Source: Porticoccaceae bacterium (GTDB lineage: Bacteria > Pseudomonadota > Gammaproteobacteria > Pseudomonadales > Porticoccaceae). From it: a stretch of DNA of 44,818 nucleotides. The notes under the pieces were generated by a model. It ran no database searches and was not told where the DNA came from. It was given only the letters and a program-made list of their open reading frames with translations. A program made the position numbers and the translations under genes. Below, one piece after another: positions 1-9,482 of this stretch. Location: assembly GCA_018664075.1 (NCBI GenBank), contig JABJOY010000003.1:1-44818 (forward strand). Reading direction: 5' to 3'. Position 1 is the first letter of the stretch. Each line of letters begins with the position of its first letter.

Positions 1-24
1 TCTAACCAGCTGAACTACCGGTCC
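1..24 (-). tRNA. tRNA-Asp, 5' part only (cut by window edge)
   Basis: On the minus strand the acceptor 5' strand GGACCGG is followed by TAGTTCAGCTGGTTAGA, the D-arm typical of gammaproteobacterial tRNA-Asp. The anticodon lies outside the window, so the Asp identity rests on D-arm resemblance and on the common Val-Asp tRNA pairing. It lies 17 nt downstream of the tRNA-Val CCA end in the same orientation, so the two are probably cotranscribed. Confidence 0.7.
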
Positions 25-41
25 GCGAAAGCATTTTCTCT

Positions 42-117
42 TGGTGGGTGGTACAGGGATTGAACCTGTGACCCTCGCCTTGTAAGGGCGATGCTCTACC
101 AGCTGAGCTAACCACCC
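42..117 (-). tRNA. tRNA-Val (anticodon UAC)
   Basis: A complete 76-nt cloverleaf is visible on the minus strand. The acceptor GGGTGGT pairs with ACCACCC, the D-arm is AGCTCAGCTGGTAGAGC, the anticodon stem CGCCC/GGGCG encloses the loop TTACAAG-type sequence with anticodon TAC, the T-arm contains GGTTCAATCCC, and CCA is encoded (42-44 as TGG on the plus strand). The sequence is close to the familiar valine tRNA of gammaproteobacteria. It reads away from queD. Confidence 0.97.
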
Positions 118-238
118 CCTGAGAGAGCGACGCATTCTACCTAACTGTAGGTCGCTGTCAAACATTTTCTGGCGCTATATACATATCAGTTTCGCAACCC
201 TAAAATAACGGCCTAAATAAGGGGTTTCCTGAGTAAAA

Positions 239-592
239 ATGCAGATTTATAAAGACTTTAGTATAGAAGCCGCCCATCGGTTGCCAAATGTTCCTGAGGG
301 ACATAAATGTGCGCGACTTCATGGTCATTCGTTTCAGGTCAGAATCTCTGTCGAGGGGCCTGTGGGTGAGCAAACCGGTTGGATAATGGACTTTGGCGAT
401 ATCAAAGGGGCATTTGCGCCGATTTATAATCAGTTAGACCACCATTACCTCAATGATGTGGAAGGGCTGGAGAATCCGACCAGTGAAAATCTCGCTCTGT
501 GGATTTGGCAGAAACTTAAACCCGCGCTGCCTGAGCTGTCCTGTGTGACTATCAAAGAAACCTGCACTAGTGGCTGCGTCTATAAGGGCTAA
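239..592 (+). CDS. queD: 6-carboxy-5,6,7,8-tetrahydropterin synthase QueD
   Basis: This 117-residue protein has the length and motifs of QueD, a cytoplasmic zinc enzyme of the PTPS family. It converts 7,8-dihydroneopterin triphosphate to 6-carboxytetrahydropterin on the route to preQ0 and queuosine. Visible residues are the zinc ligands His13, His28 and His30 (LHGHSF), the catalytic Cys24 (KCARLHGH), the Asp67-His68 pair in QLDHHYL, the substrate-binding PTSENLA segment and Glu107 in IKET. The short form with Cys four residues before HGH fits QueD better than eukaryotic-type PTPS. No other queuosine gene is present in the window. Its stop codon overlaps that of the converging MFS gene by a few bases (CTAA). 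Confidence 0.93.
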   Translation: MQIYKDFSIEAAHRLPNVPEGHKCARLHGHSFQVRISVEGPVGEQTGWIMDFGDIKGAFAPIYNQLDHHYLNDVEGLENPTSENLALWIWQKLKPALPELSCVTIKETCTSGCVYKG

Positions 593-1773
593 CCAGGGGG
601 CGCTTTTATTCGTTCCCAGATTAATATGCCCAGCATTAAGCCGATCGGTATAAAGCACCCCAGTAGTATTTGCTGCCAGCTCAGCAGGTAGATCGCCCAG
701 CCGGCGCTGAGAGCAGCAACGGCCTGAAACGAGAATATGGCGAAATCATTAACTCCCTGAGCTTTGAAGCGCTCATCTTCCCTGTGGGTACTGGGCAGTA
801 ATGAGGTGCCAGATACAAACAGGAAGTTCCAGCCTATGCCCAGCAGTACTAGCTGAATCAAGAAGCCGTTAACTGACACGTCAGCAAGGCCAATGACGAT
901 AGTGGCGCAGTAGCAAGTCAGGCCGACCAGCATCATGCCCCTTATGCTGAGATACTTAAATAGTACCGGTGCTATAAAAGAAGGCAGAAACATTGCGGCA
1001 ATATGACTTTGAATCACCCATTTTGTGTCTATAAGTGAATGCCCGTGAAAATGGTGCATGCTGATGGGGGTGCCTGTCATCACGAATGACATAATAATGT
1101 AGGCCACAGAGCCGCTGGCTAACGCCAGGCAAAATGAGGGCTTGCGCATCAATGCTAATGTTGATGAATTACTCTTAGTGGTTGTCGCTGTACCCATGCT
1201 GGATGGCTTTGCCAGACTGAGTATCAGTGCTGCCAGAATAATGCAGGCGGCACCCAGCAAAAATGATCCCTGATAGTCAACATCGGTTAACTGCTGGCCA
1301 GCAACCGCTATTTCCGGGCCTATGTAAGCGGCGATAATACCCCCGGCCATAACCATCGAGGCCGCTGTGGCGCTGTGGTCTACCCCCACAGATTCCATGG
1401 CAGCAAATCTGGTTTGCAGTATGGAGGCATTGCACAGACCGAACAGAAAGCTGGCAATGCAGAACAGGCTGAAGCTCTGCATCTGTAATGCCAGCATGGC
1501 GAGGCCGCAGGTGAGCGCACCAATCAGCATAGATAGCAGTAATGTGTTTTTTCTTCCCAGCACCTGCATACATTGGGTTACTGGGATCACTGTAATCGCG
1601 GTGCCCAGAATCATAATGGCAATAGGGGCTGTTGCCCATGAGGTTGAGGGCGCCAGTCCGGCCCCCACGAGAGAGCCCGCCAGCACCATAAGCGTAATTA
1701 TTGAACCTCCCAGTGCGCTGCTTATACTCAGTATGCAGACATTCTTGAAGCCTGGTGCGGATACGATGCTCAT
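589..1773 (-). CDS. MFS transporter, function unknown
   Basis: This 394-residue protein is almost entirely hydrophobic and has about twelve predicted membrane spans, a size normal for the major facilitator superfamily. The loop between spans 2 and 3 carries a Gly-Arg-Lys element (MQVLGRKN) like the superfamily motif. A short basic cytoplasmic linker ([14 protein letters not shown] region, about residues 188-205) separates the two six-helix halves. The fold suggests an inner-membrane drug- or metabolite-proton antiporter; nothing in the sequence or context gives the substrate. The ATG at 1773 has only a weak purine stretch upstream (AAAGAGA). It converges on queD and diverges from the acyl carrier protein gene. 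Confidence 0.8.
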   Translation of the reverse strand: MSIVSAPGFKNVCILSISSALGGSIITLMVLAGSLVGAGLAPSTSWATAPIAIMILGTAITVIPVTQCMQVLGRKNTLLLSMLIGALTCGLAMLALQMQSFSLFCIASFLFGLCNASILQTRFAAMESVGVDHSATAASMVMAGGIIAAYIGPEIAVAGQQLTDVDYQGSFLLGAACIILAALILSLAKPSSMGTATTTKSNSSTLALMRKPSFCLALASGSVAYIIMSFVMTGTPISMHHFHGHSLIDTKWVIQSHIAAMFLPSFIAPVLFKYLSIRGMMLVGLTCYCATIVIGLADVSVNGFLIQLVLLGIGWNFLFVSGTSLLPSTHREDERFKAQGVNDFAIFSFQAVAALSAGWAIYLLSWQQILLGCFIPIGLMLGILIWERIKAPPG

Positions 1774-1933
1774 GGGGCAGATCTCTTTGGTTGGTTGGTA
1801 GCCAATTATTTTGCGACCCGGCAGATTCTAGACTACTTTTATAGGGTGGGAAGCAGATATTGTATTTTAAATGCTGCTGGTCTATCAGGCTAAAGTAAAA
1901 TTCTGAAAATTATAAAATAAGAGACTAGAAATT

Positions 1934-2218
1934 ATGGACGATACCCATCAGTCATTAGTTGAAAAAACTGTTTGCGAATTTATCAGCAAAAACCCATCGG
2001 CAAAATCCTCCCCGGTTGATATCACATACAACCTTGCGGAACTCAATATCGACTCATTGGAAAAGCTATCTATAGGCATGGATCTTGAGGAGGAGTTTGC
2101 CATTGAGTTTAGCGACGAGGATATAGAGGCCTTTGCTACTGTCTCCGATATTGTTACGGCTGTTGATCTGGCAATTGCCGCAAAACCTGCGCCGATTGCT
2201 AGCATGCAAACCAGTTAA
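1934..2218 (+). CDS. Stand-alone acyl carrier protein
   Basis: This small acidic protein of 94 residues has the phosphopantetheine attachment motif IDSLEKL with Ser41, preceded by a short amphipathic helix and followed by the acidic recognition helix (MDLEEEFAIEFSDED). That is the pattern of type II acyl carrier proteins. The C-terminal tail (AIAAKPAPIASMQTS) is longer than in the housekeeping AcpP. It is not embedded in a fatty-acid or polyketide cluster, so it is more likely a secondary ACP than AcpP itself, and its partner enzymes are not in the window. An AT-rich region with TATAAAAT just upstream could serve as its promoter. Confidence 0.85.
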   Translation: MDDTHQSLVEKTVCEFISKNPSAKSSPVDITYNLAELNIDSLEKLSIGMDLEEEFAIEFSDEDIEAFATVSDIVTAVDLAIAAKPAPIASMQTS

Positions 2219-2348
2219 GGCAGGTTTTCTGCATGGTTAATGGCCTGTTGCGCGGTATCTCAGTGCCGCTCTAACGCTGACTACTGTATACTGCCGCGCT
2301 AACTTCAGCCCTGCGCTAGCAGTCTAATCCGGTCAGAGAATCATACAC

Positions 2349-3185
2349 ATGGTAGAAATTGGTACATTTAACCAGCTTCAGGTTGTAAAGCAGGTCGATT
2401 TTGGTGTCTATCTCGATGGCGGCGAGTTGGATACCATATTGCTGCCCCGGCGCTATGTACCAGAGGGCTGCGAGATTGGCGACTGGCTGGATGTATTCCT
2501 CTACTTTGATTCAGATGATCTGTTGATTGCCACCACCGAGAAGCCCAAGGTTCAGGTGGGCGACTGTGAAATGTTGACCGTTGTAGATATTAACCATGCC
2601 GGTGCATTTATGGACTGGGGTCTGACCAAAGATCTGTTAGTGCCATACAACGAGCAACAAAAGCCCATGGAAGTGGGTTATTCCTATGTGGTTCACGTGT
2701 TTCATGACCAAAATTCTGACCGCATTGCAGCCTCTACCAAGCTCAACCATCATCTTGATGAGGAAACCGTCTGGCTCAAGCCCCGCCAGCAAGTCAATTT
2801 GCTGATCGCAGGTCGTACCGATCTGGGTTACAAAGCTGTGATAGACAATAAGTACCTGGGCCTTTTATTCCGTGCCGATGCCTTTAGGCCACTCAAAATA
2901 GGTGAGCGGTTGCCTGGTTTTGTTAAAAATATCCGTGCCGATGGCAAGATAGACCTAGTGATTTCCCAGAGTACGCTGCAAGGAGACCATGATCTGGGTG
3001 AGCAAATTATTCGTCATTTGCAGGAGATGGGGGGTGAGTCGCAGGTTTCTGACAAAAGTGACCCTGAGGAGATTTATCGTCTGTTTAAGGTATCAAAGAA
3101 AAAGTATAAGCAAGCATTGGGCACTCTTTATAAGAGCAAACGCATCCTTATTGAGCCCGGCATAGTAAAACTTATCAATTCATAG
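2349..3185 (+). CDS. cvfB: CvfB-like S1 RNA-binding protein
   Basis: At 278 residues this matches the CvfB/YitL family in length and architecture: three successive S1-like OB folds followed by a winged-helix domain. The N-terminal OB fold is clear (GTFNQLQVVKQVDFGVYLD), the second contains GAFMDWGLTKDLLVP, and the third follows GYKAVIDNKYLGLLF. The C-terminal segment (about 225-278, EEIYRLFKVSKKKYKQALG) is the DNA/RNA-binding winged helix. Proteins of this family bind RNA and affect translation and virulence gene expression in Gram-positives; their role in gammaproteobacteria is poorly defined. It appears monocistronic. Confidence 0.85.
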   Translation: MVEIGTFNQLQVVKQVDFGVYLDGGELDTILLPRRYVPEGCEIGDWLDVFLYFDSDDLLIATTEKPKVQVGDCEMLTVVDINHAGAFMDWGLTKDLLVPYNEQQKPMEVGYSYVVHVFHDQNSDRIAASTKLNHHLDEETVWLKPRQQVNLLIAGRTDLGYKAVIDNKYLGLLFRADAFRPLKIGERLPGFVKNIRADGKIDLVISQSTLQGDHDLGEQIIRHLQEMGGESQVSDKSDPEEIYRLFKVSKKKYKQALGTLYKSKRILIEPGIVKLINS

Positions 3186-3536
3186 CCCCTTTTTGATACT
3201 TTTTATAAGCCCTATACCCTGAGTGCTATTTAAGGGTGCGAGTCATAATCTTGGGCTTTAGATCTTATTTAAAAATGCCTCGCAAGGCTACACGCCCCTA
3301 AATTCGGCTCTTCGTTGTGGTAACCTGTTTTTTCTTAGGTGTAGATACGTGCTTGCCATGGAAGCAAGTTGCCTCTTTTAATAAAGAAAACAAATAAATG
3401 GATTTAGTTTATTAATTTGTGTCTCTCGTACCACTGAGAGAACATCGGGCTGTAGTTATAACAAAAATTATCCGAGTTCCGTTACATTTTTTTGGCGCTG
3501 GGTAGATCAAGTAATTCATTTTTGGGGAAGTTAATT
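3186..3536. other. Intergenic region and leader of the TonB-dependent receptor gene
   Basis: About 350 nt with no convincing gene. It contains a small inverted repeat TCTCTC (3422-3427) / GAGAGA (3436-3441) and a second possible hairpin CTTGC...GCAAG near 3352-3370. These could form structures in the untranslated leader of the receptor mRNA. A good Shine-Dalgarno (GGGGA, 3524-3528) precedes the ATG at 3537. No known riboswitch or Fur box was recognised. Confidence 0.45.
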
Positions 3537-6359
3537 ATGTATAGAAATAATAAACTCAGTTTGGCTGTGTCTATGGCCATTGGAGTGTCGCTAGCGGGAA
3601 CCGCAAATGCGGAACTTGAAGAAGTGATAGTGACAGCTACTAAAACATCTGCCAGTACTCAGGATATCGCTGTAGCGGTCTCTGCAATTACGTCAGAAAA
3701 GCTCGACCAGTTAGGTGTGTCAAACTTTGAGGACTACCTGATTCAACTTCCCGGTGTTTCTGCTGGTGGTAGTGGACCCGGTCAGAACACGATTTATATT
3801 CGTGGTGTTGCGTCGACGACGCCAAACCTTACAACCGCTGGCGTAGCTGGACTGGCTCCCAACGTCGCGCTTTATCTAGACGAGCAGCCTCTTTCGCAAC
3901 CAGGACGTAACCTTGATGTTTATGCCGCTGATTTAAACCGCATTGAGGTACTGTCTGGACCACAGGGCACATTGTTTGGAGCAAGCTCGCAGGCTGGTAC
4001 TGTTCGCTTGATCACCAACAAGCCTGATCCCTCTGGTAGCTACGGCCGCATCAAGGTTGGCCTTTCTTCGACACAAGGTGGTGAGTCAAGCGATAGTGTA
4101 GAAGCCATGTTTAACCTACCTGTTAGCGATAAAGTTACACTGCGTGGTGTGGTTTATAGTGATAATCAGGGTGGTTATATTGATAACGTTCATGGAACTG
4201 TAAATGCGTTAGAAAGTGCACGTTTCCGTCCAGCGGGAACCATGAGGTCTAATGGCGTGGCAGTGTCCGATTTGCGCGGTGGCTTTAGTACTCAGGGCTA
4301 CATTGACTCGATTCAAGGCCTGTCATACCAAGAAGACCGAGTGCCTTTGGACGCTACAGACCCGAGTACTTATACCAATGTCACGTTTGAGGATGCCGAC
4401 AACAGCGACTTGGTAGAAGATAACTTCAACGACACCACATACGAAGGTGTGCGGTTGGGTGCACTGATTGATATCAATGAAGATTGGTCCTTACTGCTAG
4501 GATATGGTCATCAGGAATTAGATGTCGATGGTGTATTCCAGGCTGACCCTGGCTTGGGACCAGATAATCTTTCCGTTCAGAGGTATACCCCTGAGACGCT
4601 AGATGATTCGTTTGACAACTTCAACTGGAAGCTAGAGGGCCGCGTTGGTGAGCTGGATGTGGTTTATGCTGGAGCTTATACCAAGCGCGAAACCGATCAG
4701 GTGGTAGACTACACTGACTACCTCTTCGTGGGCCAGTACCTTCCTTACTATATATGTGACACGACTGTTACATACCCAGAGTATAACTACTACAACGCGC
4801 CGGGCACGGCCGCGGACGACGCCCTAGCCGTAGTTAATGGTGACGGAAAATTTGAGCCTTATGGGCCTTGTTACTCGCCGGATACCTATGTCACAAGCTA
4901 CAGCGAGACAGAGGTAAGTACTCATGAGCTCAGATTTACGACAGATCAGGACAAGTCAATAAGGGCCACTGGTGGTGTTTTCTACAGTGATCTGCAACTC
5001 GAGGAGCGGGTAGACTTTACCTACCCCAACGTGAACAAAGCTAACTTTTATGGCCACGACTATGATGGCTGGGGGCCAGTAGAAAACTTTGCATTTGACA
5101 ATGACTTTGCCTCAGTTGAAGGGGCTTTCCCTGTGGACACAGTTTTCAGGAATGATATCCAGCGAACCGATAAGCAGTATGGAGTTTTCGGTGAACTTAC
5201 CTTTGATTTAAATGATGAGTTTGCCCTCACGATAGGCGCTCGGTATTATGATGTGAAGGTTGACATGAAGGGAGATGCCAACGCGGCCTTTGGTAACTTC
5301 TACAGGGAAACTGATGTCAATGCGTTTGGAACAAACATCTCAGACCTTTATGACGGTGATGGTGAATACACTTTCATCAACGACAGTTTGGTGGACACTC
5401 ATATAACGTTCCAAGACGGCGTCACCTTTGATGAAGTGAAGACAGCGTTAAACGCTGTTGATGGTTTCAGCGTCGGTCGAGGAGCTTTTGCAAATGCGCC
5501 CAACGCAATCAGTGACGTTGAGATTCAGGGCATCCTTAATGCACTCAAGGCGCCAGATAAAGCGGAGACTAGCGGAACAATTTTCAAAGCCACTTTAAAC
5601 TGGACTCCCAGCGAGGACACTTTGTTTTACGGTACCTTCTCTGAAGGGTTCCGTCCCGGGTTGTTGAATCGTCCGGGTGGAGCATCGAATGGAGCAGGGT
5701 ACACAGTACCGTTTGAACTTATGACGGACGAAGTGACCAACCTTGAACTCGGTTGGAAGACTGACCTGCTTGATGGCCAGCTGAGATTTAACGGTAGTTT
5801 GTTCTTCGTTGAGATCGATAACCTGCAAACTACGATCTTCGATCCATCTATTGCTAACCTGTTCTTCTCGGATAATGCTGCGAATGCGGAAGTTACTGGT
5901 TTGGAAGGGGACTTTATCTGGGCGCCTGATTCTACTCCTGGGTTACAGATTAGTGGTGGATTCTCGTTCTTGGATTCAGAAATCACGAAGGTCCTGACAC
6001 CCTCCGACGACGTGCAGAAAGGCGATTCTCTGGCCTTTGCTCCAGAGTTCCAAGCTAACTTGCAGGCGCGTTATGAGTGGACTATGGCATCCGGCATGAC
6101 CGCTCATGTGATGCCGCATTTGGCACATTCTGATAAGTCCTATAGTGACATCATTCGCATGAATCGCGATGAGATCCAAGGTTGGACTATGGTCGGTTTG
6201 ACTGCAGGTATAACGAATGACACTTGGGGCATTGAAATGTTTATCGATAATCTGACCGATAAGCGAGCAGAGCTATCCAGGAACTATGTCAATGACAGAG
6301 AGCGTGTATCCTACGCAAGACCAAGAACTACGGGTGTGCGTTTGACCTACAACTTCTGA
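3537..6359 (+). CDS. TonB-dependent outer-membrane receptor
   Basis: This 940-residue outer-membrane receptor has a classical signal peptide (residues 1-25, ending GTANA), then a TonB-box-like stretch EEVIVTAT. A plug domain follows (about 40-165, with DYLIQLPGVSAGG, IYIRGVAS and VLSGPQGTLFGASSQAGTVRLIT), then a long 22-strand-type barrel ending in the aromatic terminus VRLTYNF. Such receptors import large or scarce substrates using TonB-ExbBD energy. The ATG at 3537 is preferred over the upstream TTG at 3492 because it has GGGGA nine bases upstream and starts directly at the signal peptide. Several barrel insertions are rich in Asp/Tyr, typical of marine carbohydrate- or peptide-type receptors, but the substrate is unknown. 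A strong terminator follows, and then a TPR-sulfotransferase gene. Confidence 0.93.
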   Translation: MYRNNKLSLAVSMAIGVSLAGTANAELEEVIVTATKTSASTQDIAVAVSAITSEKLDQLGVSNFEDYLIQLPGVSAGGSGPGQNTIYIRGVASTTPNLTTAGVAGLAPNVALYLDEQPLSQPGRNLDVYAADLNRIEVLSGPQGTLFGASSQAGTVRLITNKPDPSGSYGRIKVGLSSTQGGESSDSVEAMFNLPVSDKVTLRGVVYSDNQGGYIDNVHGTVNALESARFRPAGTMRSNGVAVSDLRGGFSTQGYIDSIQGLSYQEDRVPLDATDPSTYTNVTFEDADNSDLVEDNFNDTTYEGVRLGALIDINEDWSLLLGYGHQELDVDGVFQADPGLGPDNLSVQRYTPETLDDSFDNFNWKLEGRVGELDVVYAGAYTKRETDQVVDYTDYLFVGQYLPYYICDTTVTYPEYNYYNAPGTAADDALAVVNGDGKFEPYGPCYSPDTYVTSYSETEVSTHELRFTTDQDKSIRATGGVFYSDLQLEERVDFTYPNVNKANFYGHDYDGWGPVENFAFDNDFASVEGAFPVDTVFRNDIQRTDKQYGVFGELTFDLNDEFALTIGARYYDVKVDMKGDANAAFGNFYRETDVNAFGTNISDLYDGDGEYTFINDSLVDTHITFQDGVTFDEVKTALNAVDGFSVGRGAFANAPNAISDVEIQGILNALKAPDKAETSGTIFKATLNWTPSEDTLFYGTFSEGFRPGLLNRPGGASNGAGYTVPFELMTDEVTNLELGWKTDLLDGQLRFNGSLFFVEIDNLQTTIFDPSIANLFFSDNAANAEVTGLEGDFIWAPDSTPGLQISGGFSFLDSEITKVLTPSDDVQKGDSLAFAPEFQANLQARYEWTMASGMTAHVMPHLAHSDKSYSDIIRMNRDEIQGWTMVGLTAGITNDTWGIEMFIDNLTDKRAELSRNYVNDRERVSYARPRTTGVRLTYNF

Positions 6360-6383
6360 TTGATAGATACATTCGTTAAAACT

Positions 6384-6413
6384 AATATGCCCCTTTTAAG
6401 GGGCATATTTTTT
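6384..6413 (+). terminator. Rho-independent terminator after the TonB receptor gene
   Basis: A perfect inverted repeat, AATATGCCCCTT / AAGGGGCATATT with a 2-nt loop, is followed by a T-run. It starts 24 nt after the receptor stop codon. It overlaps the TTG at 6412, which argues that the next gene starts further downstream. Confidence 0.9.
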
Positions 6414-6429
6414 GCCAAGGGAAAATGTT

Positions 6430-8412
6430 TTGAATCAGCAACATAAGATTGAAATTGAGCAGTTAATGCGTGGCAAGCGGTTTGATAAGGCGCTTGAATG
6501 TTTGGTATCAATATTAAAAGGCGATGATAACAATTTCGAAGCGCTCTACTACAGCGCAGTCTGCCTAAGGTATCTCGGGCGGTTAGATGATGCGTTAGCA
6601 TCTCTTGAGGCACTGCGTAAAATTGCTCCAAACTTTGGCAGGGGACTTCAGGAGGAGGGTCACGTTCATAGAGACCGAGGTAATCTAAAACAGGCATTGC
6701 ATCTCTATACTCGCGCTACCTACGCCAACCCGTCTCTCTCTGGAAGTTGGAGAGGGCAGATTGAGATTTTACTTAAACAGAATCGAGAGGCTGAGGCTAT
6801 TCGTCTTAAGCCTCATTTGGAGCGCCTTGTTAAAATGCCCCCACCGTTAGTCGCAGTAATGGACTTGATTGCCCAGGGTAAGTTGGCTAACGCGGAGACT
6901 CTGTGCCGGGACTTTCTAAAACAAACTCCCCACCATGTTGAGGCAATGCGACTTTTGGCCGAGATAGGGATGAAACTGAATATACTTCACGATGCCGAGT
7001 TCTTATTGGAGAGCGCATTAAAATTAGAGCCCGATAATGAGCTTTTGCGCGTTGAATATATCGAGTGTTTGCGTAAGCGGCAAAAAATTGAGGCCGCCCA
7101 TAAAGAAGTCTTAACACTTTACAATGCAAATCCGGACAACCTGCATTTTGAGTCTTTGTATGCGGTCCTTTGCATGCAAATGGGGCTTTATGAAAAAGCC
7201 TTAGAGTTATTTGATAACGTGCTAGCAAAAGTGCCTCAAGATCCAGTCACGCTAACTTCAAAGGGACATGCGCTAAAAACTTGCGGTAACACCGACGATG
7301 CTATTGCATCCTACAGGCTGGCTACAAAGAGCAGCAGTGCCTATGGGGAAGCCTGGCATTCACTCGCCAATCTAAAAACCGTGAAGCTGGATGAAAATGA
7401 TGTAAGTAAAATGCTTGCTCAGATAAATGGCGATGACCTTAAGTTTATGGATAGGGTGTACATCAACTTTTCACTGGGCAAAGCATTTGAAGATGCCGAA
7501 GATTTCGATAGAGCTTTTTCCCACTATGCGGCTGGCAACAAGTCTAAAAAAGCTCAGAGCCGCTACGTTGCCGAAGAGATGACCGACGAATTTGAGCAGC
7601 AAAAAAAGCTTTTTAGCGACAAGTTTATTAAAAGTTTAAACGGCTGCGGCCACAGTGCGGCTGACCCTATTTTCATCGTCGGATTACCCCGAGCGGGATC
7701 GACTTTGCTCGAACAAATACTCTCGTCCCACAGCCAGGTTGACGGTACCCTTGAATTGCCCAATGTGTTAGCTCTGGTCAACGATCTGCGCAGAGGTGGC
7801 AATATGACTGGGGATAATCTCTATCCGGGAATCTTGGAGACCCTCGACGCTGAAAAATATGCTGAGTTTGGCGAAGCCTTTATCAGCGATACTCAGGTAC
7901 ATCGTCAGGAGGCCCCATTCTTTATTGATAAAATGCCCAATAATTTCAGGCATATTGGACTGATTAAGTTAATGTTGCCCAACGCCAAGATTATTGATGC
8001 AAGGCGTCACCCCATGGGCTGCTGCTTTAGTGGCTTTAAGCAGCTTTTTGCCGAGGGGCAGGCATTTTCTTATGATCTGGGTGATATTGGGCATTATTAT
8101 CGTGATTACGAAGCTTTGATGGATTTTTGGCAAACCGCATTTCCCGGCCAAATATTGCATGTACAGTATGAAGATGTGGTCAATGATTTTGAAACTCAGG
8201 TGCGCCGTCTACTTCACTATTGCGGCTTGCCCTTCGAAGAGGCTTGTTTAAGTTTTTATAAAACCGAGCGGGCTGTCCGAACGCCGTCCTCAGAGCAGGT
8301 GCGTCAACCAATATACCGAGGGGGCATTGATCAGTGGAAGAACTTTGAGTCTCATTTGGATCCTCTCAAAGATGCTCTTGGAGAAGTACTTCACAGGTAT
8401 CCAATGGATTAG
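6430..8412 (+). CDS. TPR-repeat sulfotransferase family protein
   Basis: This 660-residue protein has two parts. Residues 1 to about 370 are tetratricopeptide repeats (for example YYSAVCLRYLGRLDDALASL and LLRVEYIECLRKRQKIEAAH). The C-terminal part is a sulfotransferase domain with the 5'-phosphosulfate loop GLPRAGST at 418-425 and a 3'-phosphate-type element DARRHPMGCCFSGF. It should transfer a sulfuryl group from PAPS, with the TPR part selecting a protein or peptide acceptor; the acceptor is unknown. No signal peptide is present, so it is probably cytoplasmic. The start chosen is TTG 6430, which has AAGGGA eight bases upstream; the TTG at 6412 lies inside the terminator. Adjacency to TonB receptors is a pattern I know from marine gammaproteobacteria. 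The dpkA-like gene starts 44 nt downstream and may be cotranscribed. Confidence 0.88.
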   Translation: MNQQHKIEIEQLMRGKRFDKALECLVSILKGDDNNFEALYYSAVCLRYLGRLDDALASLEALRKIAPNFGRGLQEEGHVHRDRGNLKQALHLYTRATYANPSLSGSWRGQIEILLKQNREAEAIRLKPHLERLVKMPPPLVAVMDLIAQGKLANAETLCRDFLKQTPHHVEAMRLLAEIGMKLNILHDAEFLLESALKLEPDNELLRVEYIECLRKRQKIEAAHKEVLTLYNANPDNLHFESLYAVLCMQMGLYEKALELFDNVLAKVPQDPVTLTSKGHALKTCGNTDDAIASYRLATKSSSAYGEAWHSLANLKTVKLDENDVSKMLAQINGDDLKFMDRVYINFSLGKAFEDAEDFDRAFSHYAAGNKSKKAQSRYVAEEMTDEFEQQKKLFSDKFIKSLNGCGHSAADPIFIVGLPRAGSTLLEQILSSHSQVDGTLELPNVLALVNDLRRGGNMTGDNLYPGILETLDAEKYAEFGEAFISDTQVHRQEAPFFIDKMPNNFRHIGLIKLMLPNAKIIDARRHPMGCCFSGFKQLFAEGQAFSYDLGDIGHYYRDYEALMDFWQTAFPGQILHVQYEDVVNDFETQVRRLLHYCGLPFEEACLSFYKTERAVRTPSSEQVRQPIYRGGIDQWKNFESHLDPLKDALGEVLHRYPMD

Positions 8413-8456
8413 ATAGCTCGGCATAAAATAACAAGAATAAAAAAAGGGAGTAAAAA

Positions 8457-9476
8457 ATGGCTAATCAAATGATGACAGTTGCTGATATACATCAGCTGGT
8501 GATTGATTGTTTTACGGCAAATGGCTGTGACATTGACAATGCTGCCGCGTTGGCGAGAACAATTAGTTTCGCTGAGCGCGATGGCAGTGCATCTCATGGC
8601 TTGTTTCGACTGCCTGGCTATATTGCTTCGTTGCGCAGCGGTAAAGTAGATGGCTGCGCTCAGCCAACAGTAGAGCGTATATCACCGAGCGTTATCCGGG
8701 TAGATGGAAAGCGTGGTTACGCTCCTCTAGCTCTTGAGAGAGGCCGTGCTGCATTAATCGAAGCTGCCAAAGAAAATGGCATAGCCGCCATGGCACTAAT
8801 CAATGTCCACCACTTCGCCGCACTCTGGGTTGAAGTGGAGCCAATTGCCGAGGCTGGTTGTTGCGCCATGGCATTTACCACTTACAAACCGGCCGTGGTG
8901 CCCGCTGGTGCCAAGCAGCCGCTATTTGGTACCAATCCCATGTGCTTTGGTTGGCCCCGCGGTGATCAGCCGCCCATGGTCTTTGATCAGGCCTCTGCTT
9001 CTATGGCTCGTGGTGAAGTAATGATTGCTGCGCGGGATGGCCATGATGTGCCGCTGGGCACCGGAGTAGATGCCGATGGCAACCCAACCACAGAGCCACA
9101 AAAAATTATTGATGGTGGTGCTCTACTGCCATTTGGAGGTCATAAGGGCTCGACCATTGCCATGATGATAGAGCTTTTGGTGGCTGGCCTGACCGGGATG
9201 GACTTTAGCTTTGAAGCGCAAAAAAATGATAATAATGATGGTGGCCCACCCAATGGTGGTGAGTTTATGCTGGCCATAGATCCCAATCGCTTTGGTGATG
9301 CCGACAACTGGCTACAGCATTCAGAATCATTTTTAGAGCGCCTTGCTGGTATGGAAGGGGCCCATATGCCGGGCAATCGTCGCTATGCTAATCGTGCCAA
9401 GTCGGCGGCTGAGGGTATTGCTGTCAGTGATGCCTTGCTCGCTAGTTGCAGGGAGTTTCTCAAGCCCGCAGATTAA
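8457..9476 (+). CDS. dpkA: LDH2-family oxidoreductase, DpkA-like cyclic imine reductase
   Basis: This 339-residue NAD(P)H-dependent enzyme belongs to the LDH2/malate dehydrogenase superfamily. It shows the family Ser-His-Gly (S46-H47-G48 in SASHGLFRLPGY), HHFAALW, the cofactor-region segment KQPLFGTNPMCF, and LLPFGGHKGS. These segments resemble delta-1-piperideine-2-carboxylate/delta-1-pyrroline-2-carboxylate reductase (DpkA of Pseudomonas putida) more than malate or ureidoglycolate dehydrogenases; the comparison is from memory. DpkA reduces cyclic imino acids to L-pipecolate or L-proline in D-lysine, D-proline and trans-3-hydroxyproline use. A strong GGGAG precedes the ATG. It converges on a LysR gene six bases away. 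A related malate or lactate dehydrogenase activity cannot be excluded. Confidence 0.75.
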   Translation: MANQMMTVADIHQLVIDCFTANGCDIDNAAALARTISFAERDGSASHGLFRLPGYIASLRSGKVDGCAQPTVERISPSVIRVDGKRGYAPLALERGRAALIEAAKENGIAAMALINVHHFAALWVEVEPIAEAGCCAMAFTTYKPAVVPAGAKQPLFGTNPMCFGWPRGDQPPMVFDQASASMARGEVMIAARDGHDVPLGTGVDADGNPTTEPQKIIDGGALLPFGGHKGSTIAMMIELLVAGLTGMDFSFEAQKNDNNDGGPPNGGEFMLAIDPNRFGDADNWLQHSESFLERLAGMEGAHMPGNRRYANRAKSAAEGIAVSDALLASCREFLKPAD

Positions 9477-9482
9477 TCATGC

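Noticed and set aside
1934-2218. Housekeeping AcpP of fatty-acid synthesis
   Set aside because: No fab genes are nearby and the C-terminal tail is unusual; kept only as a stand-alone ACP.
3492-3536. TTG start of the TonB receptor at 3492
   Set aside because: ATG 3537 has a proper ribosome binding site and begins the signal peptide directly.
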